Counted from the stretch's first letter, positions 45,289-54,908 are shown. The stretch: 64,000 nt of DNA from Pararhizobium qamdonense (GCF_029277445.1 NZ_CP119566.1:4298854-4362853), one strand, 5' to 3'. Notes: generated by a model from the letters alone, not told the origin. Made by a program: numbers and translations.

Positions 45289-46479
45289 GGCGATCAGCGC
45301 GCCGAGCCGTTCGGCTACGGCCTGCTTGTCCATTTCCGGCCAGTCCTCGTCACCCGACTTGCCGATCACCTTCACCGTATTGCGATCACCGCCCATGATG
45401 CCGGTATGGGGCGAGACGTCATTGGCAAGAATGTAATCGGCACCCTTGCGCACCAGCTTCGAGCGGCCGTTTTCAGCGACATTCTGCGTCTCTGCAGCAA
45501 AACCGATCACCAGTTCCGGCCGTTTGGCATGATGGCCGATGGTTTTGAGGATATCCGGATTTTCGGTCAGCAGCAGCGGCGGCGGCGCTTCGCCGGGCTG
45601 CTTCTTGATCTTGTTGCCGGACGCGCTTGCCACCCGCCAATCGGCCACAGCGGCGACCATGACGGCAATATCGGCCGGCAATGCCGCAAGGACCGCGTCA
45701 CGCATCTCTTCGGCCCGCTCCACATGCACGACCGTGACCCCTTTCGGATCGGCGATGGTGACCGGTCCGGAGACCAGCGTCACATCGGCGCCGAGCCGGG
45801 CGAGTTCGGCGGCAATGGCATGGCCCTGCTTGCCGGACGAGCGGTTGGCGATATAGCGCACGGGATCGATCGGCTCATGCGTCGGTCCGGATGTGACGAT
45901 GGCTTTTTTACCGGTGAGAGGTTTGGGGCTTATATCGAGCAGCGCCTCTGCGGCAGCGGCGACATCAAGCGGTTCCGCCATCCGCCCCTCGCCTTTTTCG
46001 CCGCTTTCGGCCATTTCGCCGGAAGCTGGACCGATGAAACGGATGCCATCGGCAACAAGCGTTGCATGATTGCGGCGGGTGGCGGGATGCGACCACATTT
46101 TCGGGTTCATGGCAGGGGCGGCAAGCACCGGCGTATCGGTCGCCAGAAGGATGGTGGAGGCGAGATCATCGGCAAGGCCATGCGCCATTTTCGCCATCAG
46201 GCCGGCGGTCGCGGGCGCGATCACGATCAGATCGCAATCGCGGGCGAGACGGATATGGCCGACATCCTGTTCGTCCTCGCGGGAAAACAGCTCGGTGAAG
46301 ACCTTATCGGCAGCCAGTGCGCCGACGGCAAGCGGGGTGACGAAGGCCTGCGCACCGGCCGTCATCACCGGGCGCACGGATGCTCCGCGCTCACGCAGGC
46401 GCCGGATCAGATCGAGGCTCTTATAGGCTGCGATCCCACCGGAAATGATGAGGAGGATACGTTTTCCCTGAAGCGTCAT
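45274..46479 (-). CDS. coaBC: Bifunctional phosphopantothenoylcysteine decarboxylase/synthase CoaBC
   Basis: CoaBC joins 4'-phosphopantothenate to cysteine and decarboxylates the product in coenzyme A synthesis. The 401-residue protein has the FMN-dependent CoaC half first (LLIISGGIAAYKSLDLIRRL, APAMNPKMWSHPA with the PxMNxxMW motif) and the CoaB half from about residue 190 (AIVTSGPTHEPIDPVRYIAN, NRSSGKQG, AAVADWRVAS, then KIKK). The ATG at 46479 matches family starts. It is convergent with the amidotransferase gene. Confidence 0.95.
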   Translation of the reverse strand: MTLQGKRILLIISGGIAAYKSLDLIRRLRERGASVRPVMTAGAQAFVTPLAVGALAADKVFTELFSREDEQDVGHIRLARDCDLIVIAPATAGLMAKMAHGLADDLASTILLATDTPVLAAPAMNPKMWSHPATRRNHATLVADGIRFIGPASGEMAESGEKGEGRMAEPLDVAAAAEALLDISPKPLTGKKAIVTSGPTHEPIDPVRYIANRSSGKQGHAIAAELARLGADVTLVSGPVTIADPKGVTVVHVERAEEMRDAVLAALPADIAVMVAAVADWRVASASGNKIKKQPGEAPPPLLLTENPDILKTIGHHAKRPELVIGFAAETQNVAENGRSKLVRKGADYILANDVSPHTGIMGGDRNTVKVIGKSGDEDWPEMDKQAVAERLGALIASHFR

Positions 46480-46560
46480 GGCGAATTCCGTTGCCGGGCG
46501 GCGGTTGCGCCTGCCCTTCCGGCTGGACCCTACTCGACGCACCGCCGCGAGGCAATCAGA

Positions 46561-49119
46561 TCACCGGGTGCCTCTGTTTTCCAAAAGCCCGGCAATCGTC
46601 GTGATCAGCGACGCCGCGTCATAAGGCTTGCGAATGACCGGTACCCAGGAGAAATCAGGCGGGATCATTTCGTTGTTGCCGTAGCCGGTGGCAAACAGAA
46701 AGGGAATGTTTCGCCCCACCAGTTCGCGCGCCACGGCAAGCGAGGTGCCGGCGCCCAGATTGACATCGAGGATCGCCACATCGGGCGTGTATTGCGCAAG
46801 CCTGCTCAAGGCATCAGCGGCGGAGGCCGACGTCATCACATCGAGCACCCCGTGATCGCCGAGCATGCCTTCGACATCGAGCGCGATCAGCATCTGGTCT
46901 TCGACCAGCATGACCTTCAGATCTTCTGGCAGAGACGCCTTGCGCGGTTCTTCGCCGGTTATCTGGCCGGAGGGCGAATAGACCGCCTGTTCCGTCAGCG
47001 AAATATGTTTTCCAGGCAGCCGGAACCGGGCCGTAACCCCTTCGCTGGCATAGGTCACCTCGCTCTGGCCATCGAGATCATACGGCACGCTGCGATCGAT
47101 CAGCGCCGTGCCGAAACCGGTGCGCGACGGCGGCGAGACGAGAGGGCCGCCGGATTCACGCCAGACGATATCGCAATCGCCATGCGCGGTGAGCGACCAG
47201 GATATGTCGAGACGGCCGCCCGGCCGCGACAGGGCACCATATTTGGCGGCATTGGTGGAGAGTTCATGCAGGACCAGAGCCATGACCGAGAAGGCACGCG
47301 AATTCAGAAGGACCGGCGGCCCATGGACCGTGATCGATATGGCCGGCTGCCGGTAGGGCGTCAGTTCCGCATTCAACAGATCGAGCAGCAGCCCGCCGCC
47401 ATCGCCGCGCACCACCTGATCATGCGCGAAGGACAGAGCCTGGATGCGGCCCTTCAGCGACGTGACATAATCGGTCAGCGTCCGGCCGTCCTGCAGCGGC
47501 TGGCCGACCAGCGACTTGATCAGCGCCAGGATATTCTTGACGCGATGGTTCAGCTCTTCATTGAGCATGCGCTGGCGCACTTCAGCGCGGCTGCGCTCTT
47601 CCGCCATCAGCTCGCTGTGGCGCAATCCAATTTCGACCAAAGCTGCGCGCGTCACATCGGCAATCTCGCGGTCGGCTTCCGTCCAGGGTTGCGCTTGCTG
47701 ATGCACCGTCTGTTTCCAGATGGCGAAGCTCTGGCGCGGTGTCAGCCGGTCACCCAGCGGACCGGTCTCATAGGTCTTGTCGGGATTTCCGGCCCAATTC
47801 AGGGTCTGGATCAATTCCTTGCGAAAGAACAGCAGGTAATCCCGCTTGGTCTGCGTCAGGGGGATGGCGAGGACACCTGCGGCCTGCGCGCAGAAAGCCT
47901 CCGCCTCCGGCATGCGCTGCGACAGGGCATGCGTGGCCCAGACCCGGCCTTCGGCCAGCGTGCCGACAAGCCGCGCAAGTTCGGGAATAGCGGCGGCAGG
48001 CGGAACAGTCCCATAGGCACTCCACACCCCGTTCATCCACAAACCAATCCCGTCGCAGGGCATCAGCGCATCGAAATCCGGCAGGTGTTCCGTCAGCAAA
48101 TGGGCGATATCGGCGTGATGAGAGGCCAGGCGCAGGAACCGATCAAGCGAGGCGCGGGCGCGGTTGGCGGCTGCCAGCTTGGATTTCTGCCGCAGCGACG
48201 TCAGATGCAGCGAGAAGAATTCGCCGAACATTTCGGCCGCCACCCGTTCCGCCATCGACAAAATCCGCGGCTGGTAATGGTGACAGGCAATCAGGCCCCA
48301 GAGAGCGCCATCGACAATGATCGAAATCGACATCGATGCCGCGACACCCATGTTGCGCAGATATTCGCAATGGATGGGCGAAACGCTGCGCAGATGCGCC
48401 AGCGACAGGTCCAGCGCCTCGCCCGAGGCGTCGAAAACCGGCATGAGGCCGATCCGCTCGCCGCTGGCATTGCCGATAATGCGAATGGTGTTTTTCAAAT
48501 AGAGGATGCGGGCCTGCTGCGGAATATCGCTGGCGGGAAAATACTGGCCGAGAAAGCTTTCGAGATCACCGCGCTTGGCCTCGGCCGCCACCTTGCCGGA
48601 GCCGTCCTGCTCGAAGCGATAGATCATCACGCGGTCATATTCCAGCATGCCGCGGATCAGCCGGGCGGACTGGCGCACCAGACCATCGATATCGCCGATA
48701 TCGCTGATGCGGCCGATCAGGCTGCGCGCCAGCTGCAGCGGCTGGCCGGCGGACGCAGGCTCGAACTCGATAATGACGGTCGAGCGGAAAATGTGCACCG
48801 AGACATCGAAAATACCGGCCGTGACATGCAGCCCCGGCAGCAGTGCCGGACGCCCGCCTTCTGCAAGCGTCGATAGCGCGTTGCGCAACGTATGCGTCGC
48901 TTCGGACCCGACAAGCGTTTCCAGCGGCAAGCCGTTGAGATCGGCAGAAACACCCAGCATGGTTCCGGCATTGGCGGAATGCCGCAAAACCGTGGCCGCC
49001 CGGGCATCGCAGGCGATCAGGCAGCCATGCGGCTGGATGCTGCCGGGAAGATGGATCGGCTCGCGGTCACAATTGGTGAGATCGACCTGCCCGGTGGTAT
49101 TGATGTCACGCTGGCTCAT
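46561..49119 (-). CDS. bphP: Biliverdin-binding bacteriophytochrome with HWE kinase and receiver domain
   Basis: An 852-residue red/far-red photoreceptor, like Agrobacterium Agp2. The PAS domain has the bilin-attaching Cys17 in VDLTNCDREPIHLPGSIQPH. The GAF domain has YFPASDIPQQAR and SVSPIHCEYLRNMG. The PHY tongue has the PRxSF motif (GDRLTPRQSFAIWKQ). From about 530 an HWE kinase follows (EELNHRVKNILALIKSL; GFGTALIDRS), then a C-terminal receiver (VMLVEDQMLIALD, phospho-acceptor in VAILDVNLG, Lys in VIRKPYD). Whether it is a bathy or standard phytochrome cannot be read from sequence. The start overlaps bphO by 14 bases. Confidence 0.93.
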   Translation of the reverse strand: MSQRDINTTGQVDLTNCDREPIHLPGSIQPHGCLIACDARAATVLRHSANAGTMLGVSADLNGLPLETLVGSEATHTLRNALSTLAEGGRPALLPGLHVTAGIFDVSVHIFRSTVIIEFEPASAGQPLQLARSLIGRISDIGDIDGLVRQSARLIRGMLEYDRVMIYRFEQDGSGKVAAEAKRGDLESFLGQYFPASDIPQQARILYLKNTIRIIGNASGERIGLMPVFDASGEALDLSLAHLRSVSPIHCEYLRNMGVAASMSISIIVDGALWGLIACHHYQPRILSMAERVAAEMFGEFFSLHLTSLRQKSKLAAANRARASLDRFLRLASHHADIAHLLTEHLPDFDALMPCDGIGLWMNGVWSAYGTVPPAAAIPELARLVGTLAEGRVWATHALSQRMPEAEAFCAQAAGVLAIPLTQTKRDYLLFFRKELIQTLNWAGNPDKTYETGPLGDRLTPRQSFAIWKQTVHQQAQPWTEADREIADVTRAALVEIGLRHSELMAEERSRAEVRQRMLNEELNHRVKNILALIKSLVGQPLQDGRTLTDYVTSLKGRIQALSFAHDQVVRGDGGGLLLDLLNAELTPYRQPAISITVHGPPVLLNSRAFSVMALVLHELSTNAAKYGALSRPGGRLDISWSLTAHGDCDIVWRESGGPLVSPPSRTGFGTALIDRSVPYDLDGQSEVTYASEGVTARFRLPGKHISLTEQAVYSPSGQITGEEPRKASLPEDLKVMLVEDQMLIALDVEGMLGDHGVLDVMTSASAADALSRLAQYTPDVAILDVNLGAGTSLAVARELVGRNIPFLFATGYGNNEMIPPDFSWVPVIRKPYDAASLITTIAGLLENRGTR

Positions 49120-49666
49120 GGGATGCCTGACGGAATGCCTGTTCGGCAGCCTTGAATGTTGCCCGCGAGGCATCGGCCACCCGGTCCATATCGATACCAT
49201 CGGCATTTTCAAGCAAGGCCAGAAATGCGGGCCAGCGATCACTGCGGCGCGACTGAACGGCCAGATGCCGGGCGCCAAAATCCGCATCAAAGCCAAGCGT
49301 CTGCGCCCGTTTGTACAGAACGCGGGCGCCAAGTGCGGAGCCTTCCAGCACATAGAGCATGCCCAGCAAAGCCTCGGGGCTCTCCTCCACGTCCGGCTCC
49401 TCCACCATCGGCTGCGGGTTGACGCCCAGGTTTTGAAGGTCCTGCGCGATCAGATCTGAAAACAGCTCGGGGCTCCAGCTATCACAATGCGGCGGCCAGC
49501 CTGCCGATGTGAGCTTTCGCTCGACAGCCTCGCGGAATGCGCAGATGCCCCGCAGATAGCTTTTGTATGAATCCGCGCTATCAAAGGAGCCGACCATCTG
49601 GTCGAGCGAGGCGTGGGCTTGCGACGTCGTTTCGCGCAACTGGGCTCGGCGGGACCGATCTGGCAT
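49106..49666 (-). CDS. bphO: Biliverdin-forming heme oxygenase BphO
   Basis: A 186-residue all-helical heme oxygenase. The axial His is in LRETTSQAHASLDQMVG near residue 17; the LEGSALGARVLYKRAQTLGF segment is the distal helix with the Gly-rich bend. It cuts heme to biliverdin IX-alpha, iron and CO. The ATG at 49666 has CGGAAA upstream; the frame extends upstream without homology. It is first in the operon and its stop lies inside bphP, so chromophore synthesis and apoprotein synthesis are coupled. Confidence 0.9.
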   Translation of the reverse strand: MPDRSRRAQLRETTSQAHASLDQMVGSFDSADSYKSYLRGICAFREAVERKLTSAGWPPHCDSWSPELFSDLIAQDLQNLGVNPQPMVEEPDVEESPEALLGMLYVLEGSALGARVLYKRAQTLGFDADFGARHLAVQSRRSDRWPAFLALLENADGIDMDRVADASRATFKAAEQAFRQASHEPA

Positions 49667-49824
49667 TAAATTTTTCCGGGCATATAAATTGACGGGTAGG
49701 ATTATCGACTGGCGATTAACGCAGGAATATTTAAAAGGTTCCAGACGGCTGTAAATATTTTTTCGGCGGAAATTTGCATGATCAAGGCTGTTCCCAGCCA
49801 TCAATCGCACTGTGACTTCCAGCT

Positions 49825-50247
49825 TTAATGGCCGTGATGCGTGCACTGGGCGTGATCGGCGAGAACCTCGATCACCCGGCACTGATCGACCCGGCCATGG
49901 CCGCACCCCTCCACCATCATTTCCAGCTCGGCCTTCAGCGCCATCAGGCTGCGGATACGCTGTTCCACCTCGATGAGTCTTGCTTTGGCGATGGCATCGG
50001 CGGACGCGCAGGATTGCAGGGGATTGTCCTGCAGGCTGAGAAGCGTGCGGATGGCCTCCACCTCGAAACCGAGTTCGCGGGCATGGCGGATGAAGGTCAG
50101 GCGATTGAGGTCGGATTGCTCGTAGGAGCGCTGATTGCCCTCGCTGCGGCTTGGCTCACGCAAGAGGCCGATGCCTTCATAATAGCGGATAGTCGGCACC
50201 TTGACGCCGCTTTTTCGCGCCGCCTCGCCAATACTGATATTTTTCAT
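49825..50247 (-). CDS. MerR family metal-responsive regulator (ZntR/CadR/PbrR type)
   Basis: A 140-residue regulator: N-terminal winged helix (ISIGEAARKSGVKVPTIRYY, EGIGLLREP), the dimer helix, and a metal-binding loop and tail with Cys in NPLQSCASADAI, EGCGHGRVDQCRVIEVL and QCTHHGH. The His-rich end is typical of the Cd/Pb/Zn-sensing group. It is divergent from zntA, which it should activate. The metal preference cannot be fixed from sequence. Confidence 0.9.
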   Translation of the reverse strand: MKNISIGEAARKSGVKVPTIRYYEGIGLLREPSRSEGNQRSYEQSDLNRLTFIRHARELGFEVEAIRTLLSLQDNPLQSCASADAIAKARLIEVEQRIRSLMALKAELEMMVEGCGHGRVDQCRVIEVLADHAQCTHHGH

Positions 50248-50258
50248 CTATTTTCCTC

Positions 50259-50290
50259 TTGCACCTCTAGTCACTAGAGGATGTAGGAAA
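50259..50290 (+). promoter_or_regulatory. MerR-type promoter and operator for zntA
   Basis: The perfect dyad CCTCTAG-TCA-CTAGAGG (50264-50280) follows TTGCAC (50259-50264) and precedes TAGGAA (about 50284-50289), giving an overlong spacer of 19 bases, the hallmark of promoters that MerR regulators untwist when metal binds. It lies between the divergent regulator and zntA. Confidence 0.7.
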
Positions 50291-50330
50291 GATGCCAGAG
50301 TTTGACAAGCACGCACACAGGAAGCGGACG

Positions 50331-52637
50331 ATGGCAGAGGCAACACAGACACGATACCGGGTTGAGGGCATGGATTGCGCTTCCTGCGCATCCAAGATCG
50401 ATACGGCAGTCCGGCGCATGCCGGGTGTCACCGACGTTTCGGTTTCGGTGACGGCGGGCACGATGACCGTGAAGCATGACGATGTCAGCGACCTCACGGC
50501 AATCGCCAAAAAAGTGACCGGCCTCGGCTACTCCGTCTCGCAGATCGCCGGCAAAACTGCGCCGGTTGCGGATACCAAGCAAGCCTGCTGCGGCCATGAT
50601 CACGGCGATCAAAGCCATGACGGCCACGATCATTCCAAGCACGATCAGGCCAAGCACGATCATGCGGATCACGATCACAACGGCCACGACCATGCGGGTC
50701 ACGATCATGCCAAGCCCGCCGCCAAAGACGCCGTCGAAGGCCTGCACGGGCATGACCATAGGCCAACAAACGGTCCGTGGTGGGCGAGCAAAAAGGGCAG
50801 GCTGACGATCCTTTCGGGTGCGGCGCTGGTCATCGCCTATGGCGTCGGCCATCTCGTGCCATCGATCGCATCCTACGCCTTTATCGTTGCCATGCTGATC
50901 GGGCTTATCCCGATTGCCCGGCGCGCCATCATGGCTGCGATGGCCGGAACGCCGTTTTCGATCGAGATGCTGATGACGATTGCGGCTATTGGCGCTGTCA
51001 TCATCAATGCCGGCGAAGAGGCGGCAGCCGTGGTCTTTCTGTTCCTTGTCGGCGAGCTTCTGGAAGGCGTTGCCGCCGGAAAGGCACGTCAGAGCATTCA
51101 GTCGCTGGCGGCCCTGGTGCCGAAGGAGGCGCTGGTGGAGGAAAACGGCCAGACGCGGACGGTCCCTGCCGAAAGCCTGGCCGTCGGCGCCACCATTCTT
51201 ATTCGTCCCGGCGACCGCATTTCCGCCGATGGCGTGATCCTGTCGGGCGAAAGCGCCATCGATGAGGCGCCGGTGACCGGCGAAAGCACGCCGGTGCGCA
51301 AGGGCGTCGATGAAAAGGTCTTCGCCGGCACAATCAACGGCGATGCAGCCCTGCGCGTCCGGGTGACGGCGACGGCCGCCGACAATACCATTGCCCGCGT
51401 CGTCAAGCTGGTCGAGGAAGCGCAGGAATCCAAGGCACCGACCGAGCGTTTCATCGACCGTTTCTCGCGCTATTACACGCCGGGCGTGGTCATCGTCGCA
51501 GCATTGGTCGCGATCATTCCGCCATTGTTTTTCGGCGGCCAATGGGGTGAATGGGTTTACAAGGGCCTTGCTATCCTGCTTATCGGCTGCCCCTGCGCCC
51601 TGGTGATCTCGACGCCGGCCGCCATTGCTGCCTCTTTGTCGGCCGGTGCCCGCCGTGGCCTGTTGCTCAAAGGCGGCGCTGTCCTGGAAACTCTGGGCAC
51701 CATTACCGCCGTTGCGCTGGACAAGACTGGTACGCTGACGGAAGGCAAGCCCAAGGTCACGGATATCCTCGCCTTCGGCCATTCCGAAGCCGACGTGCTG
51801 ATCTTTGCTGCCGCGCTTGAAACCGGCTCCAGCCATCCGCTCGCCAAGGCGATCCTGGAGCGCGCTGCAACAGACAAGGTCGCAGTTCCCGCTGTGTCCG
51901 ATGCGAAGGCGCTGGGCGGCAAGGGGGTGACGGCGACGGTGGATGGCAAGGCGGTCTTTCTTGGCTCGCCGCAATCTGCCGGCGACCGCATCGCGCTGTC
52001 TGCCGACCAGACGGCCGCAATCACCGCGCTCAACGACGAGGGCAAGACCGTCTCGGTGCTGATCATCGGCGAGACCCTGGCCGGCGCGATCGCCATGCGC
52101 GACGAGCCACGTCCAGACGCCAAATCGGGGCTGAAAGCGCTGACGGATGCGGGTGTGAAGATCGTCATGCTGACCGGCGACAACACACGCACGGCGACCG
52201 CCATCGGCAAGCAGCTCGGCATCGAGGTGCGCGCCGAGCTGATGCCGGAAGACAAGCAGCGGATCGTCGGCGAATTGAAGCAGCAGGGATTTACCGTTGC
52301 CAAGGTCGGCGACGGGATCAATGACGCGCCGGCGCTGGCCGCGGCCGATATCGGCATCGCCATGGGCGGTGGCACCGATGTGGCGCTCGAAACCGCCGAT
52401 GCCGCCGTGCTGCACGGCCGGGTCGGGGATGTCGCCGAGATGATCGACCTGTCGAAACGGACGATGTCCAACATCCGTCAGAACATCATCATCGCGCTGG
52501 GCCTGAAGGCGGTCTTCCTGGTCACCACCATTGCCGGCATCACCGGGCTGTGGCCGGCGATCCTCGCCGATACCGGCGCCACCGTGCTGGTGACGATCAA
52601 TGCGCTGAGGCTGCTCGCACCCGTCAGCCGTGCCTGA
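50331..52637 (+). CDS. zntA: Zn/Cd/Pb-exporting P-type ATPase ZntA
   Basis: A 768-residue P1B ATPase that pumps Zn2+, Cd2+ or Pb2+ out of the cytoplasm. The N-terminus is an HMA metal domain (RVEGMDCASCASKIDTAV) followed by a His/Asp-rich linker of about 60 residues with many HDH repeats (about 90-150). Then come membrane helices with IGCPCALVISTP, the phosphorylated Asp in ALDKTGTLTEGKPK, the nucleotide-binding ETGSSHPLAKAI, and GDGINDAPALAAADIGIAMG. CPC places it in the Zn/Cd/Pb or Cu group; the MerR neighbour and His-rich linker favour Zn/Cd. AGGAAG precedes the ATG at 50331; an ATG at 50292 is less well placed. Confidence 0.93.
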   Translation: MAEATQTRYRVEGMDCASCASKIDTAVRRMPGVTDVSVSVTAGTMTVKHDDVSDLTAIAKKVTGLGYSVSQIAGKTAPVADTKQACCGHDHGDQSHDGHDHSKHDQAKHDHADHDHNGHDHAGHDHAKPAAKDAVEGLHGHDHRPTNGPWWASKKGRLTILSGAALVIAYGVGHLVPSIASYAFIVAMLIGLIPIARRAIMAAMAGTPFSIEMLMTIAAIGAVIINAGEEAAAVVFLFLVGELLEGVAAGKARQSIQSLAALVPKEALVEENGQTRTVPAESLAVGATILIRPGDRISADGVILSGESAIDEAPVTGESTPVRKGVDEKVFAGTINGDAALRVRVTATAADNTIARVVKLVEEAQESKAPTERFIDRFSRYYTPGVVIVAALVAIIPPLFFGGQWGEWVYKGLAILLIGCPCALVISTPAAIAASLSAGARRGLLLKGGAVLETLGTITAVALDKTGTLTEGKPKVTDILAFGHSEADVLIFAAALETGSSHPLAKAILERAATDKVAVPAVSDAKALGGKGVTATVDGKAVFLGSPQSAGDRIALSADQTAAITALNDEGKTVSVLIIGETLAGAIAMRDEPRPDAKSGLKALTDAGVKIVMLTGDNTRTATAIGKQLGIEVRAELMPEDKQRIVGELKQQGFTVAKVGDGINDAPALAAADIGIAMGGGTDVALETADAAVLHGRVGDVAEMIDLSKRTMSNIRQNIIIALGLKAVFLVTTIAGITGLWPAILADTGATVLVTINALRLLAPVSRA

Positions 52638-52673
52638 TATCCAAGGTTCCGGCCGCGTACTGCCGCCGGAACC

Positions 52674-54320
52674 TCAATCCCGTTTCGACACCATCGCCTT
52701 CAGGCGCTCGACATCGCCCGGCGCCAGGCCTTGCGGATCGGTCACCGCCATCCAGGCATCGACGTAATGTTCGGGCGCATAAACGTGGCCGTAGCCCATT
52801 GGCGAGGTCGTCGCCATCGCCATATCCAGCGCCAGCTGCAGCATGGTGACGACCGGATACCAGCGCAGATAGGGCGAGACATCGGGGCCGCGCGGCTGCT
52901 TCATCCAGTCCGGCTCCCGGTAGAAGGAATGGGGATCGAAGAAGGTCACGGGGTCGCTGGCATATTGCAGATAGACGATCCGCATCGGGCCCCATGACGC
53001 GCCCGGAATATCCAGCGCATTCTTCTGCGCGGTGAAGCGGATGACGGAACTGTCGCGGAAGCGCGGCAACCAGGCCGGAGAACCCGGCTCTCGTCCTGCC
53101 GTCGCCGATTTCCAGCCGGCGCTTGCAAAGGGAGGGCCGCTCCATAGCGCACCCTGGAAGGGATCGCCGATCACATCGAAGAGATCGGCCGAGCGCTCAG
53201 AATTCAGCGCTCCGAGGCTGAGGCCATGCAGATAAAGTTTCGGGCGCCTATCCTTCGGCAGCGTCGTCCAATAGCCATAGACCGTCTTGAACAGCGCCTC
53301 GCCCGCCTCCGCGCCGTAGCTCGGCTCGACCAGCAGCGACAGCCAGCTGGTGAGATAGGAATATTGCAGGGCGACGCTCGCCACATCACCATGGTGCAGA
53401 TATTCGACCGTATCCATCGCTGCCGGATCGACCCAGCCGGTGCCGGTCGGGACCACGACAATCAGCGTGGAGCGTTCGAAGGCGCCGGTGCGCTTGAGTT
53501 CGGCAAGCGCCAACGCCGCGCGGTCCTTAGCGGTTTCGGCCGCATTCAGGCCGACATAAACCCGGATCGGCTCCAGTGCCGGCTGATGAAGGAAAGCGCC
53601 GATCTTTTCCGCCGTCGGGCCGGAGGTGACGAATTCACGGCCGCGAAATCCAAGATCCTGCCAGGGAATGAGCGATCCGGCGCTGCCGGTCTTCAAGGGA
53701 TTTTCAGGCGGCGCCAGATCGCTGTCGATCAGGGCATCCAGCTCGCGGAAGGAGGAGTCCGCCAGCCGCAAGCCGGCTTTCAGAAGCAGGCCGTCGGCGA
53801 CCGACCAGAACAACGCGAGCGCCAGAAAGATACCGAGCAGGCGGGCGACAGGCTTTGGCGTGACATGCTCGAATTTGCGCGACAGAAAGGCGAAGGTGAT
53901 CCTGAAAAGACGGGCGAGCGTGATCAGGACGATGAATACCAGAAGGGCGATCAGCGCCAGTTTCAGCGGCTCGGCCGTCTCCACCGGATCAAGCCCCATC
54001 AGGCTGCGCACGGAATTTTGCCAGCGGGCGGCCTGCCAGAGGAAAACGATGGCGACGCCTGCACATCCGGCAACAGCCAGGACCCGGATCAGACGCCCGA
54101 GCCTTGGCGCAAGGGCAGGAAGCTCGAGATAGTGCCAGAGCCAGCGGCCGAACACGCCGAGCCCATATCCGGCCGCAAGCGAACAGCCGGACAACACGCC
54201 CTGTAGCATATAGGGGCGCGGAATGAGGCTTGGCGTCAGCGACACGGCAAAGAACAGGACGCCGATCACCAGGCCCGGCAGCGATAGGGATGACCATACG
54301 CGCAACAAATAGTTCTGCAT
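52674..54320 (-). CDS. Membrane-bound alpha/beta-hydrolase (Abhydrolase_9 family)
   Basis: A 548-residue protein. The first 200 residues hold about five hydrophobic helices (LPGLVIGVLFFAVSLTPSLI, LIALLVFIVLITLARLF), the Abhydrolase_9 N-terminal domain. The rest is an alpha/beta-hydrolase with the nucleophile in YLHGLSLGALNSE, where a Ser sits in a GxSxG elbow, and GHVYAPEHYVDAWMAVTDP near the end. GAGGGGTGAG precedes the ATG at 54320. The substrate is unknown. It is convergent with zntA and follows the deaminase gene by 44 bases. Confidence 0.85.
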   Translation of the reverse strand: MQNYLLRVWSSLSLPGLVIGVLFFAVSLTPSLIPRPYMLQGVLSGCSLAAGYGLGVFGRWLWHYLELPALAPRLGRLIRVLAVAGCAGVAIVFLWQAARWQNSVRSLMGLDPVETAEPLKLALIALLVFIVLITLARLFRITFAFLSRKFEHVTPKPVARLLGIFLALALFWSVADGLLLKAGLRLADSSFRELDALIDSDLAPPENPLKTGSAGSLIPWQDLGFRGREFVTSGPTAEKIGAFLHQPALEPIRVYVGLNAAETAKDRAALALAELKRTGAFERSTLIVVVPTGTGWVDPAAMDTVEYLHHGDVASVALQYSYLTSWLSLLVEPSYGAEAGEALFKTVYGYWTTLPKDRRPKLYLHGLSLGALNSERSADLFDVIGDPFQGALWSGPPFASAGWKSATAGREPGSPAWLPRFRDSSVIRFTAQKNALDIPGASWGPMRIVYLQYASDPVTFFDPHSFYREPDWMKQPRGPDVSPYLRWYPVVTMLQLALDMAMATTSPMGYGHVYAPEHYVDAWMAVTDPQGLAPGDVERLKAMVSKRD

Positions 54321-54364
54321 CTCACCCCTCTGCCTGCCGCAAAGTGCCGGCCGATCCCAACGGC

Positions 54365-54832
54365 TTAGCCCTGCTGCATGTCCCGCCAGAACTCGTAGAT
54401 ATCCGTCTCTTCTTCCGGCCGCACCGGACGATAGGCAAACGTCATCTGCTGATCGGCAAAAGGCTTGCTCAGATCGGCATAGAGCGGCGCCGAGGTCAGC
54501 CCATAGGGGGCGCCATCTTCGTTGGAATAGGCATAGGCAATGTCTGTAATGCCGGCCAGCCGCATGGCGGCGAGGCACATCGGGCAGGGATGGCCGCTGG
54601 CATAGACTGAAGCCCCCTTGAGCGTCGCCGTACCGCGCTTGATCGCTGCCGCGCGCACCGCAACGAGTTCGGCATGGGCTGTCGGATCATGCGTCTCGAT
54701 CACGCCATTGACGCCGGTTGCCACCACCTCTCCATCAATCACCAGCACGGCGCCGAACGGCCGCCCGCCCTTGCGGACATTGTCGCGGGCGAGCGTTATG
54801 GCCTGCGTCAGGAAGCGGTCAGCGTCGGGCAT
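54365..54832 (-). CDS. Nucleoside/guanine deaminase family protein
   Basis: A 155-residue cytidine-deaminase-like enzyme with zinc ligands and the proton-shuttle Glu in PTAHAELVAVRAA and the two Cys in SGHPCPMCLAAMRL. The tail (PVRPEEETDIYEFWRDM) resembles GuaD-type guanine deaminases; a tRNA adenosine deaminase is less likely. AAGGAGG lies six bases before the ATG at 54832. Confidence 0.87.
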   Translation of the reverse strand: MPDADRFLTQAITLARDNVRKGGRPFGAVLVIDGEVVATGVNGVIETHDPTAHAELVAVRAAAIKRGTATLKGASVYASGHPCPMCLAAMRLAGITDIAYAYSNEDGAPYGLTSAPLYADLSKPFADQQMTFAYRPVRPEEETDIYEFWRDMQQG

Positions 54833-54908
54833 GGTTTCCTCCTTGATCTCTGGCATCAGTGGAAACGATCAGGCAGGCTGCGTCAACCGGAACGATGTGC
54901 CGAACCGG

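Noticed and set aside
45406..48876. 1156-codon open frame on the plus strand opposite coaBC and bphP
   Set aside because: It is the antisense of two strongly identified genes, has no recognisable domain, and its composition (Arg/Gly/His-rich) is that of a shadow frame in GC-rich DNA.
50274..52415. 713-codon open frame on the minus strand opposite zntA
   Set aside because: Antisense of zntA, low-complexity composition, no ribosome site.
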